Below are positions 50,261 to 58,794 of a DNA stretch of 64,000 nucleotides, piece by piece. The stretch is from contig CAWDQZ010000009.1 in the NCBI GenBank assembly GCA_963804595.1, forward strand, positions 186,001-250,000, written 5' to 3'. This DNA is from DASUPK01 sp963804595 (GTDB lineage: Bacteria > Actinomycetota > Thermoleophilia > Solirubrobacterales > 70-9). Both the position numbers and the translations under genes were made by a program. Position 1 is the first letter of the stretch; the number at the start of each line of letters is the position of its first letter. The notes below the pieces were generated by a model. It made no database searches. It worked only from the letters and a program-made list of their open reading frames with translations, and was not told where the DNA came from.

Positions 50261-50922
50261 TCCGTTTCCTCCATCCGCTCGTCCACGATCATGCCCCGTT
50301 CGGCAAGAGCAACGCGCAGCCGCTTGCGCGCGTCGTGCAGCACCTTGTAGAGCGCACCCCTGGTCGTGTCGAGGCGCTCTGCGAGCACATCGATCGGCAC
50401 CTCGTTCAGGGCGAGCGCGACCAGCACCTCACGCTGGCGCGGGGTGAGGCTCGTCTCGATCTCCTGCCGGATGGCGGCGAGGAGCTCATTCATCTCGGCC
50501 TCGCCGTGCGGCGCGGGGCCCGGGTCCGGCACCTGCGGCCACTGCTCCGCCTCGAGCGGCAGCTCGCGTCCCTGCCAGGCGAGCTTACGGAGCTTCGCGG
50601 CGGCCTCGTAGAGGGCGAACTTATAGGCCCAGGTCGTGAACTTGCTCTGGCCCCGGAAATCGTCCAGCTTGCTGAGGATCGCCACCATCGCGTCTCCCGC
50701 GCACTGCTGAGCCAGGTCCTCCTGGTCACCGCCGCGGATCTGGGAGAGCCTGTCGCAGCGCCGGCGAACCTCGAAGCGGGTCGCGCGCAGCAGCAGCTCC
50801 CGGAGCTCCCCGAGCGCGGCTTCGCGGTCGCGGCTCCCCGCGCTGAGGCGCTCCACCCATCTCCGGGATTCGGAGTCCATTCGATTGGCGACTTCGGTCG
50901 GCTCAGCCACAACGGTTGCCAT
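50257..50922 (-). CDS. ECF-type sigma-70 family sigma factor
   Basis: The 221-residue protein has region 2 with DLAQQCAGDAMVAILSKLDDF and GQSKFTTWAYKFALYEAAAK (-10 recognition), and region 4 with SLTPRQREVLVALALNEVPI and TTRGALYKVLHDARKRLR (helix-turn-helix). There is no region 3. It is followed by a zinc anti-sigma gene in a 4-base overlap. The divergent DoxX-like gene may be a target. Confidence 0.92.
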   Translation of the reverse strand: MATVVAEPTEVANRMDSESRRWVERLSAGSRDREAALGELRELLLRATRFEVRRRCDRLSQIRGGDQEDLAQQCAGDAMVAILSKLDDFRGQSKFTTWAYKFALYEAAAKLRKLAWQGRELPLEAEQWPQVPDPGPAPHGEAEMNELLAAIRQEIETSLTPRQREVLVALALNEVPIDVLAERLDTTRGALYKVLHDARKRLRVALAERGMIVDERMEETE

Positions 50923-50949
50923 GTCTCCTTAGCGTCACCGGCAACCCAC

Positions 50950-50979
50950 TTCTTACCCGAACGGACGGGGACGTAAGAA
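50950..50979. promoter_or_regulatory. inverted repeat between sigma and doxX-like genes
   Basis: TTCTTAC (50950-50956) and GTAAGAA (50973-50979) are perfect 7-bp arms 16 bases apart. The site lies in the divergent spacer. GGCAACC just left of it (50940-50946) resembles the -35 element of ECF promoters reading toward the DoxX-like gene. Confidence 0.4.
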
Positions 50980-51064
50980 CTGGCGGGGTGGCGACGCTGA
51001 ACAACCAACAGGCAAAACGGCGCGGGCGCCGGGTGGTCCGCGCATCGACAAGGAGGCTTCATCG

Positions 51065-51571
51065 ATGTCAAGCGTCACCACCATCAGATCGGAGGCCCCC
51101 GCCCACGGGCCGGCTGCATCTTCAAACGGACAGGCGGCGGCGGCCGAGGGGCGCAGGCTGGGGATCGCCGCGCATCAGGCGTTCTGGCTGCTCCGGATCG
51201 CGTTCACGGTCGCCCCGATCCTGTTCGGGCTCGACAAGTTCTTCAACTGGTCGGTCGACTGGCCCGACTACCTGGCCGGCTGGGTCAACGACATCGTCCC
51301 TGGCAGTGGCCAGGACTTCATGTACTTCGTCGGCGGGGTCGAGATCCTGGCCGGCTTCCTCGTCCTGCTGGCCCCGCGAATCGGCGCCTTCGTGGTCGCA
51401 GCATGGCTCGGCGGCATCGTCGTCAACCTGCTCACTGTCAACCCGCCGCAGTACTACGACATCGCGCTGCGGGACTTCGGGCTGATGCTCGGCGCGCTGA
51501 CGCTCGGCCGGCTCGCACTGGCGGTCGTTCCGGCGCGAAAGTCGGGGGTTCTGCCCGAGAGGCCCTGGTAG
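51065..51571 (+). CDS. DoxX-like membrane protein
   Basis: The 168-residue protein has a 35-residue hydrophilic start and four hydrophobic segments: AFWLLRIAFTVAPILFGLDK, FVGGVEILAGFLVLLAP, VAAWLGGIVVNLLTV and DFGLMLGALTLGRLALAVV. The GLDKFFNW motif and the four-helix layout match DoxX-like proteins, linked to redox and thiol stress in mycobacteria. A good ribosome site (AAGGAGG) precedes the ATG. Its divergent position from the sigma/anti-sigma pair makes it a candidate target. Confidence 0.85.
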   Translation: MSSVTTIRSEAPAHGPAASSNGQAAAAEGRRLGIAAHQAFWLLRIAFTVAPILFGLDKFFNWSVDWPDYLAGWVNDIVPGSGQDFMYFVGGVEILAGFLVLLAPRIGAFVVAAWLGGIVVNLLTVNPPQYYDIALRDFGLMLGALTLGRLALAVVPARKSGVLPERPW

Positions 51572-51605
51572 GGAAGCTCGCCTCAAGGCCGAACCGAGCA
51601 AGTCA

Positions 51606-51645
51606 CCCGGGACCCTCCCCCGGACGTGCTGGGGAGGGTTCCGGG
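51606..51645 (+). terminator. 15-bp hairpin after the doxX-like gene
   Basis: CCCGGGACCCTCCCC (51606-51620) pairs with GGGGAGGGTTCCGGG (51631-51645) at 14 of 15 positions, the other being G-U, around a 10-base loop. It lies between the DoxX-like gene and nfo and ends 13 bases before the nfo ATG. No T-run follows. Confidence 0.5.
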
Positions 51646-51658
51646 AGACTGCCGTTCA

Positions 51659-52438
51659 ATGGCACGGAGGAAGAGAATCGTCGGGGCGCACCTCTCTCCT
51701 CGCAAGCCGCTGGAGTCGGCGGAATCCGTCGGCGCCGATTGCGTCCAGATCTTCCTCTCCGACCCGCAGGGCTGGGAGAAGCCGCCGAAGCGCAGGGACG
51801 CTGATCAGCTGCTCGCCTCCAAGCTGCCGATCTACGTCCACGCCCCTTACCTGATCAACGTCTGCTCGCCGCGCAACAACGTCCGCTACGGCTCCCGCAA
51901 GATCCTCCAGCAGACCTGCGACGCGGCCGCCGACGTGGGCGCGACCGCGGTGATCGTCCACGCCGGCTACGCCGAGGATGGGATCGACGAAGGGGTCGGG
52001 CGCTGGCCGCGCACGCTCGAGATGCTCGAGTCCGAGGTACCGGTCTACATCGAGAACACAGCAGGCGGGGAGAACGCGGTGGCCCGCCGCTTCGACGCCC
52101 TCGCCCTGCTCTGGGAGGCGGTCGCGAAGGCCAAGACGAGCGTCGAGGTCGGCTTCTGCTTCGACACCTGTCACGCCTGGGCGGCCGGCGAGGAGCTCTC
52201 CGACGCGGATGAGAGGGTGCGCGCGATCGTGGGGACGATCGACCTGCTGCACGCCAACGACTCGCGCGACCCCGCCGGCACCGGCGCGGACCGCCACGCC
52301 AATCTCGGCAAGGGCCAGATCGGCGCGGACGTGCTGCGGGCGATGATCAAGGAGGCCGGGCCGCCGGTCGTGGTCGAGACCCCCTCGCGCGGGATCCCGG
52401 CCGACATCGAGTTCGCGCGCAAGGCGCTCGCCCGCTAG
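51659..52438 (+). CDS. nfo: endonuclease IV (AP endonuclease)
   Basis: The 259-residue TIM barrel has the zinc ligands of the family: His in YVHAPYLIN, His in VIVHAGY, Glu in YIENTAGG, Asp and His in FDTCHAWAAG, His in HANDSRDP, Asp and His in ADRHANLG, and Glu in VVETPS. It cuts DNA 5' to abasic sites. HANDS replaces the usual HLNDS. The ATG at 51659 is the first with the family N-terminus (RRKRIVGAHLS). A hairpin stands just before the start. Its last 4 bases overlap the convergent ltrA gene. Confidence 0.94.
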   Translation: MARRKRIVGAHLSPRKPLESAESVGADCVQIFLSDPQGWEKPPKRRDADQLLASKLPIYVHAPYLINVCSPRNNVRYGSRKILQQTCDAAADVGATAVIVHAGYAEDGIDEGVGRWPRTLEMLESEVPVYIENTAGGENAVARRFDALALLWEAVAKAKTSVEVGFCFDTCHAWAAGEELSDADERVRAIVGTIDLLHANDSRDPAGTGADRHANLGKGQIGADVLRAMIKEAGPPVVVETPSRGIPADIEFARKALAR

Positions 52439-53559
52439 CCCTCCTCAGCCCGGAGCGCGGTGGCCTTCTCCGGCTCCAGTCCATCGGCAGCGTTGCAGGC
52501 GCCGAGCCCTGCGACCAGCACCGCGAGCTGAACGAGCGCGGACGTCTCGGTCCCGAGCGGGATCGTCGCGAGCGCCAGCAGCAGGGCGACCGCGCGCCAC
52601 GGCCTGAACGACAGCCCGAGCGCGGCCCGGAAGAGGGCGTGTCCGGCCAGGTAGAGGGCCGTCCCGCCGCCGAGCTCCAGGGCCTGGGCGAAGCTGAGCG
52701 CGTCGAACGCGTGCCCGATCGCCCGCTCGAGCCCTGCGGCGATGCAGACGATCCCGAGAAGCATCACGAGGTGGGCCCAGTAGTAGGCGACATTCGTGGC
52801 GAAGAACTCCCGACGCGTCGGGGCCATCTCGCGCAGGGCCTCCTCGGCCTGCTCGTCGTCGCCCATGAAGTAGACCCACCAGAGCTCCGCGCTCAGGGTG
52901 AGCCCGAGGGTCGCGACCGCGAGCAGCTCCCAGGTCACGTCCAAGCCGGAGGCGCCGATACCGACGGCGACCACGGACTCCCCGAGCGCGATCATCATCA
53001 CCAGTCCATGCCGCTCGACGAAGTGGTCCGGTCTGATCCAGCCGGCCTCCTCGGGGACCAGCGCGGGGATCACGAGGAAGATCAGGACCGCGAGGCTCCA
53101 GAACACGTATTCCGCCGTCCCGCCGATGATCGCTCCGACCAGGATGAGCGCGCCGGCGACGAGATTCATCCGCGCGAAGCTCCAGACGCCCGCAACCGTC
53201 CAGCTGGCCGACTGCGTGTACAGGACGGTGTGGACCGCGATCACGACCAGGTACGCGCAGGCGAAGACGACGCCGTCCTCGGTGAAAGCGGTCGGGATGG
53301 TCAGCGAGATCGCGAAGAAGGCCAGCATCCCGCCAAGCAGGGGCAGGCGGAGCCCCCTCCGGTCCGGCGGCACCGCGTTGGTGAGCCAGGCGAAGGCGCC
53401 GTACATCCACCAGATCGCGGCCAGCATCAGGACGATCTGCGCGAGCGCCTCGCCGTTCGGGTGATGCACCAGCACCGCGGTCAGCTGCGTGATGGTGAAG
53501 ACGAAGACGAGGTCGAAGAAGAGCTCGAGCGTCGAGACCCGAAGCTCGTCGTCACTCAC
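52435..53559 (-). CDS. low temperature requirement protein A (LtrA) family
   Basis: The 374-residue membrane protein starts DELRVSTLELFFDLVFVFTI, the ELFFDLVFV signature of LtrA proteins, and has about eleven hydrophobic segments. The HGLVMMIALGESVVAVGIGA stretch is also typical. LtrA was named from a Listeria cold-growth mutant; its biochemical role is not known. The start is a GTG at 53559. Confidence 0.92.
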   Translation of the reverse strand: MSDDELRVSTLELFFDLVFVFTITQLTAVLVHHPNGEALAQIVLMLAAIWWMYGAFAWLTNAVPPDRRGLRLPLLGGMLAFFAISLTIPTAFTEDGVVFACAYLVVIAVHTVLYTQSASWTVAGVWSFARMNLVAGALILVGAIIGGTAEYVFWSLAVLIFLVIPALVPEEAGWIRPDHFVERHGLVMMIALGESVVAVGIGASGLDVTWELLAVATLGLTLSAELWWVYFMGDDEQAEEALREMAPTRREFFATNVAYYWAHLVMLLGIVCIAAGLERAIGHAFDALSFAQALELGGGTALYLAGHALFRAALGLSFRPWRAVALLLALATIPLGTETSALVQLAVLVAGLGACNAADGLEPEKATALRAEEG

Positions 53560-53758
53560 GACCTTGGTGCCGATGGCTCCTCCTTCGCCAACTCGCGCAG
53601 GTTGCCGAACACCCTCACACCTAGCAGAGCCAGCATCACGGCCACCCCCTGCGCTGGTTCGAGAGCTTGGGTTCCCGTTCGGCCTCGAAGCCCCGATTGA
53701 CCTCGGCGACCATCGCGGGCCAGTCTGGTCGCCGGATCGGCCGGAGAGTTCGGTCCGG

Positions 53759-54796
53759 ATGCGCCTCTACTTTCAATTGGAAATGGAAGAGACGCTCTTC
53801 GAGAACGGCGACGCAGGGGATTCGCGGGAGGCGGGCCGGGCGCGCCTGCTTCGCGAGCTCTGCGATGGGGATCAGGTCGCCGGCGCGTTCGTGGTGCGCG
53901 AGCGTGAGCGGCGCCAGAAGCGCAATGGCGAGGATTTCCTGCGTGTGGTCCTCGCGGACAAGACCGGCACCGTCCCCGCGATCGCCTGGGAGGACGTGGC
54001 CGAGTGCTTCGAGATCTGCGCGCCCGGCGCCATCGTCCTGGTCACCGGAAGCTTCTCGATCCACTCGCAGTTCGGGCGGCAGATCAAGCTCGCGGGCGTC
54101 CGGGTCGCCGGCCCCGGCGAGTACGACGCCGAGCAGCTGGCCGAGGGCCCCGCCCGTTCGGTCGAGCTGCTCGAGACGGATCTGCGCGAGCTGATCGGCA
54201 CGGTCCAGGACCGGTCCCTACGGACCCTGCTCGAGCGCTTCTTCGGCCCCGAGACCGAGAACTGGGCCCGGTTCCGCGAGGCGCCTGCTGCCAAGCACTA
54301 CCACCAGGCTTACGCCGGCGGGCTGCTCGAGCACACGCTCTCCGTCGCGCAGGCCGTGAGCGCCGCCGCCAATTTCTTTCCGGGCATCGATCGCGAGATC
54401 GCGGTCACCGGGGCGATGCTCCACGACATCGGCAAGACCGAGGCGTACAACGAGGATCCGCTCGCCATAGAGCTCACGGACGCGGGCCGGCTCGAGGGTG
54501 AGATCCCGCGGGGCTATTACCTGGTCCGGCGCGAGATCGAGCGGATCGACGGCTTCGACCCCGACCTCGCCCAGGCCATCCTTCACATCATCCTCTCCCA
54601 CCACGGCCAGCTCGAGCACGGCTCACCCGTCGTTCCGGCTACCCGCGAGGCCACGCTCGTGCACGCGATCGACAACCTCGGCGGCAAGCTGGGGAGCTTC
54701 GACCGGCTCGAGAAGGAGCTGCCCGAGGGCGAGAGCTGGTCGCGCTTCGATCGAGGGATCGACTCCTCGGCCTTCTTCGGCTCCCGCGCCGCGTAG
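53759..54796 (+). CDS. OB-fold plus HD-domain protein, YhaM 3'-5' exoribonuclease type
   Basis: The 345-residue protein has an N-terminal OB-like domain (GDQVAGAFVVRERERRQKRN, then GTVPAIAWED) and a C-terminal HD domain (HYHQAYAGGLLEHTLSVAQA, then AMLHDIGKT, ILSHHGQLEHG). This order matches YhaM/CBF1 exoribonucleases, which trim RNA and DNA from the 3' end with Mn2+ or Co2+. Two starts are possible: ATG 53759 (chosen, GGAGAG upstream) and ATG 53783. The upstream 198 bases to the ltrA start hold no recognisable gene. Confidence 0.88.
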   Translation: MRLYFQLEMEETLFENGDAGDSREAGRARLLRELCDGDQVAGAFVVRERERRQKRNGEDFLRVVLADKTGTVPAIAWEDVAECFEICAPGAIVLVTGSFSIHSQFGRQIKLAGVRVAGPGEYDAEQLAEGPARSVELLETDLRELIGTVQDRSLRTLLERFFGPETENWARFREAPAAKHYHQAYAGGLLEHTLSVAQAVSAAANFFPGIDREIAVTGAMLHDIGKTEAYNEDPLAIELTDAGRLEGEIPRGYYLVRREIERIDGFDPDLAQAILHIILSHHGQLEHGSPVVPATREATLVHAIDNLGGKLGSFDRLEKELPEGESWSRFDRGIDSSAFFGSRAA

Positions 54797-54983
54797 CACG
54801 TACACCGCCGGGTGCAGGCGAAAGATCGCCCTGGAGGGCGACGAAGACTCGGCCTGCGGCAGCAACCATCCAAGACATGCAAGCCGTAGCACTCGATGGG
54901 CGTGGGAGGCCCCCAGAGTCCATCTCTGGCGGGACCCGAGTCGTATTACGGCGGGGCAAATCCGACCCAGAAGGGACAACTTG

Positions 54984-55181
54984 ATGTTCAGCAGAACACG
55001 ACGGTTGATCGTGGCCGGGATCGCGGCGCTGGCGCTCTCAGTTGGCGGAGCGGGAGTCGCGGTCGCCGGACACCACCACCATCATCATCACCATCATCAC
55101 CACGGCATCCCGCAGCACAACGGCGGGGACCACGATGCCGACAACAATGGCGGGCCCAGCGACGGCGATGGCAACGTCTAG
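54984..55181 (+). CDS. secreted polyhistidine peptide (His11)
   Basis: The 65-residue product has a signal peptide (SRTRRLIVAGIAALALSVGGAGVAVA; cited as LIVAGIAALALSVGGAGVAVA shortened to LIVAGIAALALSVGG) followed at once by G-H11-G. The histidines use both CAC and CAT codons, so the tract is not a simple DNA repeat. The tail IPQHNGGDHDADNN is Asn/Asp/Gly-rich. The mature peptide of about 38 residues should bind Ni, Zn or Cu outside the cell. The ATG has a weak ribosome site (AAGGGACAA). Its last 14 bases overlap the next gene. Family unknown. Confidence 0.7.
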   Translation: MFSRTRRLIVAGIAALALSVGGAGVAVAGHHHHHHHHHHHGIPQHNGGDHDADNNGGPSDGDGNV

Positions 55182-55791
55182 GCCGACTCGCCGGCACAGG
55201 GCTCTGGCCGCCGCGCTCGTTCTCGCGGGCGCGGCGGCGCTTGCCGCCTGCGGCGGCTCCTCGAACGGCGACGAGGTCTCGGGCACGCCCCCGCCGTCGA
55301 GCCGGGAAGCGTTCGCCTGGCTCCATCCGCAAAGACCTCCCGCGGGTTGGAGCGTCCGCGATCTGCCCTCGGGAGAGGCGACGCTCGCGTACCCGCCCGG
55401 ATGGAGGCTGATCAGGACGGATCCGGGCACGGTCACTGCGGCGACCCGTCACGACGACCAGATCACCGGCTATCTCAACATCACGCCGCAGGGCGGTGAC
55501 GAGACCCTTGCCAACTGGGCCAGCTTCAGGCCAGCGCACAACCGGGAGGAAGGCGACCGAAACCTGGTGACCGTCGGCTCGGCCGGCGGCCTTCGGTTCA
55601 CCCACGGTCAGGGCTCATGCGTCAAGGACTCCTATTCGACGTCCACCGACCGCCGATACACAGAGATCGCATGCATCGTGCGCGGCACCTCGGCCACGAC
55701 CGTGATCGTCGGCGCCGCCCCGCCCGGCCAATGGCATCGGTTCTCGCCAGTCCTGGAGCGGGCGATCTCGAGCTTCGACGCGAGCGCCTAG
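55168..55791 (+). CDS. lipoprotein of unknown function
   Basis: The 207-residue product has a basic start, a hydrophobic stretch and the lipobox LAAC (about residues 24-27), then GGSSNGDEVSGTPPPSS as a linker. The mature domain (VRDLPSGEATLAYPPGWRLI to SPVLERAISSFDAS) resembles small extracytoplasmic PsbP/Lpp-like domains in outline: GWRLIRTD, a strand-rich core and a final FSPVLERAISSF helix. Two cysteines (in GSCVKD and IACIVRG) could pair. It overlaps the polyhistidine gene by 14 bases and is probably co-expressed with it. Confidence 0.75.
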   Translation: MATSRPTRRHRALAAALVLAGAAALAACGGSSNGDEVSGTPPPSSREAFAWLHPQRPPAGWSVRDLPSGEATLAYPPGWRLIRTDPGTVTAATRHDDQITGYLNITPQGGDETLANWASFRPAHNREEGDRNLVTVGSAGGLRFTHGQGSCVKDSYSTSTDRRYTEIACIVRGTSATTVIVGAAPPGQWHRFSPVLERAISSFDASA

Positions 55792-55804
55792 GCGGATACG
55801 GCGA

Positions 55805-55815
55805 CGCAAATTGCG
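55805..55815. promoter_or_regulatory. palindrome CGCAAATTGCG before the WYL regulator
   Basis: The same 11-base palindrome as at 456-466 and 11689-11699. It starts 13 bases after the lipoprotein stop and ends 68 bases before the ATG at 55884. A second half site, GCAAA, follows directly. Confidence 0.55.
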
Positions 55816-55883
55816 CAAATCGTTTTCTGATCCGTAATAGGTGCGGATGGGCGGCGCGACGCCCGGTCTATCCTGCCTCGCGC

Positions 55884-57965
55884 ATGGCCAAGGACACCGA
55901 GAAGCTGATCCGCCAGCTCTCGCTGATCTCCTACCTAATGGCCCAGGGCAGGCCTACCTCCGCGCTCGAGATCAAGCGCGAGGTGGAGGGATACAGCGAT
56001 ATGAACGACGACGCCTTCGCGCGCCGCTTCTACGCCGATCGCGCGGAGCTCGACGCACTCGGCATCACCCTGCAGGTCGAGAAGCCGGGCGAGAGCCTCC
56101 AGGGCTACGAGTCCGAGCTCTATTCGCTGCCGCCGGAGAACTACTACCTGTCTGAGATCCGCTTCTCCGACGACGAGCTGGCGGCGCTGCAGACCGCGCT
56201 TCAGCTTCTCGACGGGGAGTTCGCCTACGCGGAGCCGCTGCGACTGGCGCTGCAGCAGGTCTCGTGGGGGCGTCCCAGCCCACTGACCGCCCCGGAGCAG
56301 TCTTCGGTCGAGGTGCGGATGACGGCCAAGGCGGACGGCGCCGAGGTCTCCCAGCGCCTCTCGAAGATCGAGACCGCGATCTCCCGGCGCAAGACGATCG
56401 AGTTCACCTACTACACGATCGAGCGGGACTCCGAAGAGAAGCGCAAGGTGGACCCCTACCACCTGGTCTACCGGGGCGGTCAGTTCTACTTGATCGGCCA
56501 CTCGCACGAGCGGGACGGAATTCGGGTCTTCCGCCTCTCGCGGATCCGGGGCAAGGTCTCCTACGCATCCAAGGCCGAGCACGACTTCTCGCCTCCTGAG
56601 AAGTTCGAGCGCCGCGACTACGCCCGGCGGGCGGAGTGGCAGCTCGGCGAGACCCAGGGCCGGGCCAAGATCTTCTTCCGCGACCGCATCGCGTGGCTGG
56701 TCGAGCGGGACTTCGGCAGATACGGCCAGTTCCGCGATCCCGGTCGCGGCGACGGTTCACCGGGCAAGGGCCGGATCATCGAGACCGAGTACGCCTCCAG
56801 CCGCCAGATGGTCGCCTGGGTGCTCCACTGGCGCCGCAACGCGACCGTGCTCGACCCGCCCGAGCTCGCCGAGGAGGTCGCCGAGCGGCTCGAGCTGCTC
56901 AGCGAGCGGCACTCCTCGGACTTCGAGCCGGCAGACGTGGTGCGAACGGTGCCGCCGGCCCCCCGGTCTGCCCGCTCCAATGGTCGCTCCGAGTCCTCGA
57001 TCCGGCCCGAGCGCTTCGCTCGGCTGGTGACCCTCGCCGGGATGCTGATCGAGTCGGCGAAGGGCGACACCCGCCTATCAACGGCCGACGTCGTGGACCG
57101 GCTGCACGTCACGGAGGAGGAGCTTCGAGAGGACATCGACCTGCTCAACGTCGTCAACTTCGGCGGCGGGACCTACGTCCTCTACGCCGAGCTGCAGGGC
57201 GACGAGATCGAGGTCGACGCCGAGCCGTACGGCGACAACTTCGCCCGTCCGGCGCGGCTGCTGCCGCTGGAAGCGAAGGCGCTGGTCGCCGCCATCGACC
57301 TGTTCGGCGACCACCTGCCGCAGAGCGGGCTCGTCAGCGCACGCAAGAAGATCGTCGCTGCGCTCGGCCACGACCCGTCGGAGGAGGGTCTCGAGATCGC
57401 CGCGTCGGGCGGTGACGACTCGGACGTCGCCCGCCAGGTCAACAAGGCGATCGAGGCCCGTCGGGTGCTCGCGATCCACTACTACAAGGAGAACGAGGAC
57501 GAGTTCACCAAGCGCGAGATCGAGCCCTACCAGCTCGCCAATGGGCCGGAGGGCTGGTACGTCGCCTCGTACGACCGCCGGCGCGAGGACGTTCGCCACT
57601 TCCGTCTCGACCGAATCAAGGAGGCCGAGATCTCGAAGGAGGGATTCGAGCCCCGTCCGGAGGTCGAGGAGATCGCCGCGATCGAGGGCACCTGGCTGTC
57701 CGGCGAGAACGTGCCGGCCGCAGACGTGGCGCGCGTCTGGGTCTCGCCCGAGCGGGCACGCTGGGCGCGGGAGGACCACACGGTGGTCGAGGAGCTCGCC
57801 GACGGTGCCCTGGTGATCGAGGTGCCGTACGGCAGTCCCGAGTGGCTCTTCCGAGAGATCCTCAAGGGAGCGGGCGAGCTCGTCGTGCTCGAGCCCGACT
57901 CCGCGCGAGGGATGATCGCGCAGGAGCTCGAGGTCGACGCCGTCGCCACGCTGAAGGCCGCCTAA
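55884..57965 (+). CDS. WYL-domain transcriptional regulator, PafB-PafC-like fusion
   Basis: The 693-residue protein contains two copies of the helix-turn-helix plus WYL module. Copy 1: EKLIRQLSLISYLMAQGRPT and the WYL segment VYRGGQFYLIGHSHERDGIR then VFRLSRI. Copy 2: ERFARLVTLAGMLIES and PYQLANGPEGWYVASYDRRR then HFRLDRI. PafB and PafC are separate proteins in mycobacteria, where they activate the DNA-damage response and bind single-stranded DNA. The fused form is known in some actinobacteria. A TATCCT box is 9 bases before the ATG, with no ribosome site, and the palindrome is upstream. No proteasome gene is near. Confidence 0.9.
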   Translation: MAKDTEKLIRQLSLISYLMAQGRPTSALEIKREVEGYSDMNDDAFARRFYADRAELDALGITLQVEKPGESLQGYESELYSLPPENYYLSEIRFSDDELAALQTALQLLDGEFAYAEPLRLALQQVSWGRPSPLTAPEQSSVEVRMTAKADGAEVSQRLSKIETAISRRKTIEFTYYTIERDSEEKRKVDPYHLVYRGGQFYLIGHSHERDGIRVFRLSRIRGKVSYASKAEHDFSPPEKFERRDYARRAEWQLGETQGRAKIFFRDRIAWLVERDFGRYGQFRDPGRGDGSPGKGRIIETEYASSRQMVAWVLHWRRNATVLDPPELAEEVAERLELLSERHSSDFEPADVVRTVPPAPRSARSNGRSESSIRPERFARLVTLAGMLIESAKGDTRLSTADVVDRLHVTEEELREDIDLLNVVNFGGGTYVLYAELQGDEIEVDAEPYGDNFARPARLLPLEAKALVAAIDLFGDHLPQSGLVSARKKIVAALGHDPSEEGLEIAASGGDDSDVARQVNKAIEARRVLAIHYYKENEDEFTKREIEPYQLANGPEGWYVASYDRRREDVRHFRLDRIKEAEISKEGFEPRPEVEEIAAIEGTWLSGENVPAADVARVWVSPERARWAREDHTVVEELADGALVIEVPYGSPEWLFREILKGAGELVVLEPDSARGMIAQELEVDAVATLKAA

Positions 57966-57993
57966 CCGGAGCACCACCCGGGTTCCCGGCGGC

Positions 57994-58782
57994 ATGTGCT
58001 TCGACTTCGATTCTCGGCCACCACCCCTTCCAGCTGACCTGATCCCGCCGATCGCCGGGGGGGCCGCGGCGGAACCGTCGGCGCTCAGCTCAGCCGACGG
58101 GACCGAGTTCGCCACGGCGCTGGCCGAGGCTCCCGAGGGCGATGCGGCGGGCGTGGTGATCATTCCCGACGTGCGCGGGCTGCATCCGTTCTACGTCGAG
58201 CTCGCCGAGCGATTCGCGGAAGCCGGGCATCACGCGATCGCCTTCGACTTCTACGGGCGGACCGCAGGGCCCGGACCCCGCGACGACGGATTCGACTACG
58301 GACCCCATCGCCAGCAGGTGAAGCTGGAGAGCGCTCTCGAGGACATCGCGGCGGCCGCCGCGGAGCTTCGTCGGCGAACCGTCGCCGAAACCGTCGCGAC
58401 GGTCGGCTTCTGCTTCGGCGGCTCGCTCTCGTTCGTGGCGGGCACACGTCCAGGGCTGGGTCTCGCAGCTGTGGTCGGCTTCTACGGCGTTCTCGACCCC
58501 TCGCGATTCGAGGGTCACGGGGTGCTGACGCAGGCCGAGCGGACGATTCTGCCGCTGCTCGGGCTGTTCGGCGGCGCGGACCAGGCAATTCCCCAGGAGC
58601 AGATCGAGGAGTTCGAATCCCAGCTCGGCTCAACTGGGGTCGAGCATGAGATCCACGTCTATCCCGGCGCCCCCCACTCCTTCTTCGACCGCAATCAGGA
58701 CGAGTTCGCCGAGGAGTCCGAGGACGCCTGGCGGCGCATCCTTGCCTTCCTGGCCGGGCTCCGCAAGGGCGCCGCCGGCTAG
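57994..58782 (+). CDS. dienelactone hydrolase family protein
   Basis: The 262-residue alpha/beta hydrolase has VVIIPDVRGLHPFYVELAER, the nucleophile elbow GFCFGGS with Cys in the DLH position, and the late histidine in YPGAPHSFFDR. The acid is probably the Asp in FGGADQAIP. Dienelactone hydrolases open lactones formed in chlorocatechol breakdown, but most relatives act on unknown esters. It follows the WYL gene by 28 bases. Confidence 0.9.
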   Translation: MCFDFDSRPPPLPADLIPPIAGGAAAEPSALSSADGTEFATALAEAPEGDAAGVVIIPDVRGLHPFYVELAERFAEAGHHAIAFDFYGRTAGPGPRDDGFDYGPHRQQVKLESALEDIAAAAAELRRRTVAETVATVGFCFGGSLSFVAGTRPGLGLAAVVGFYGVLDPSRFEGHGVLTQAERTILPLLGLFGGADQAIPQEQIEEFESQLGSTGVEHEIHVYPGAPHSFFDRNQDEFAEESEDAWRRILAFLAGLRKGAAG

Positions 58783-58794
58783 GTCCGCCCGCCG

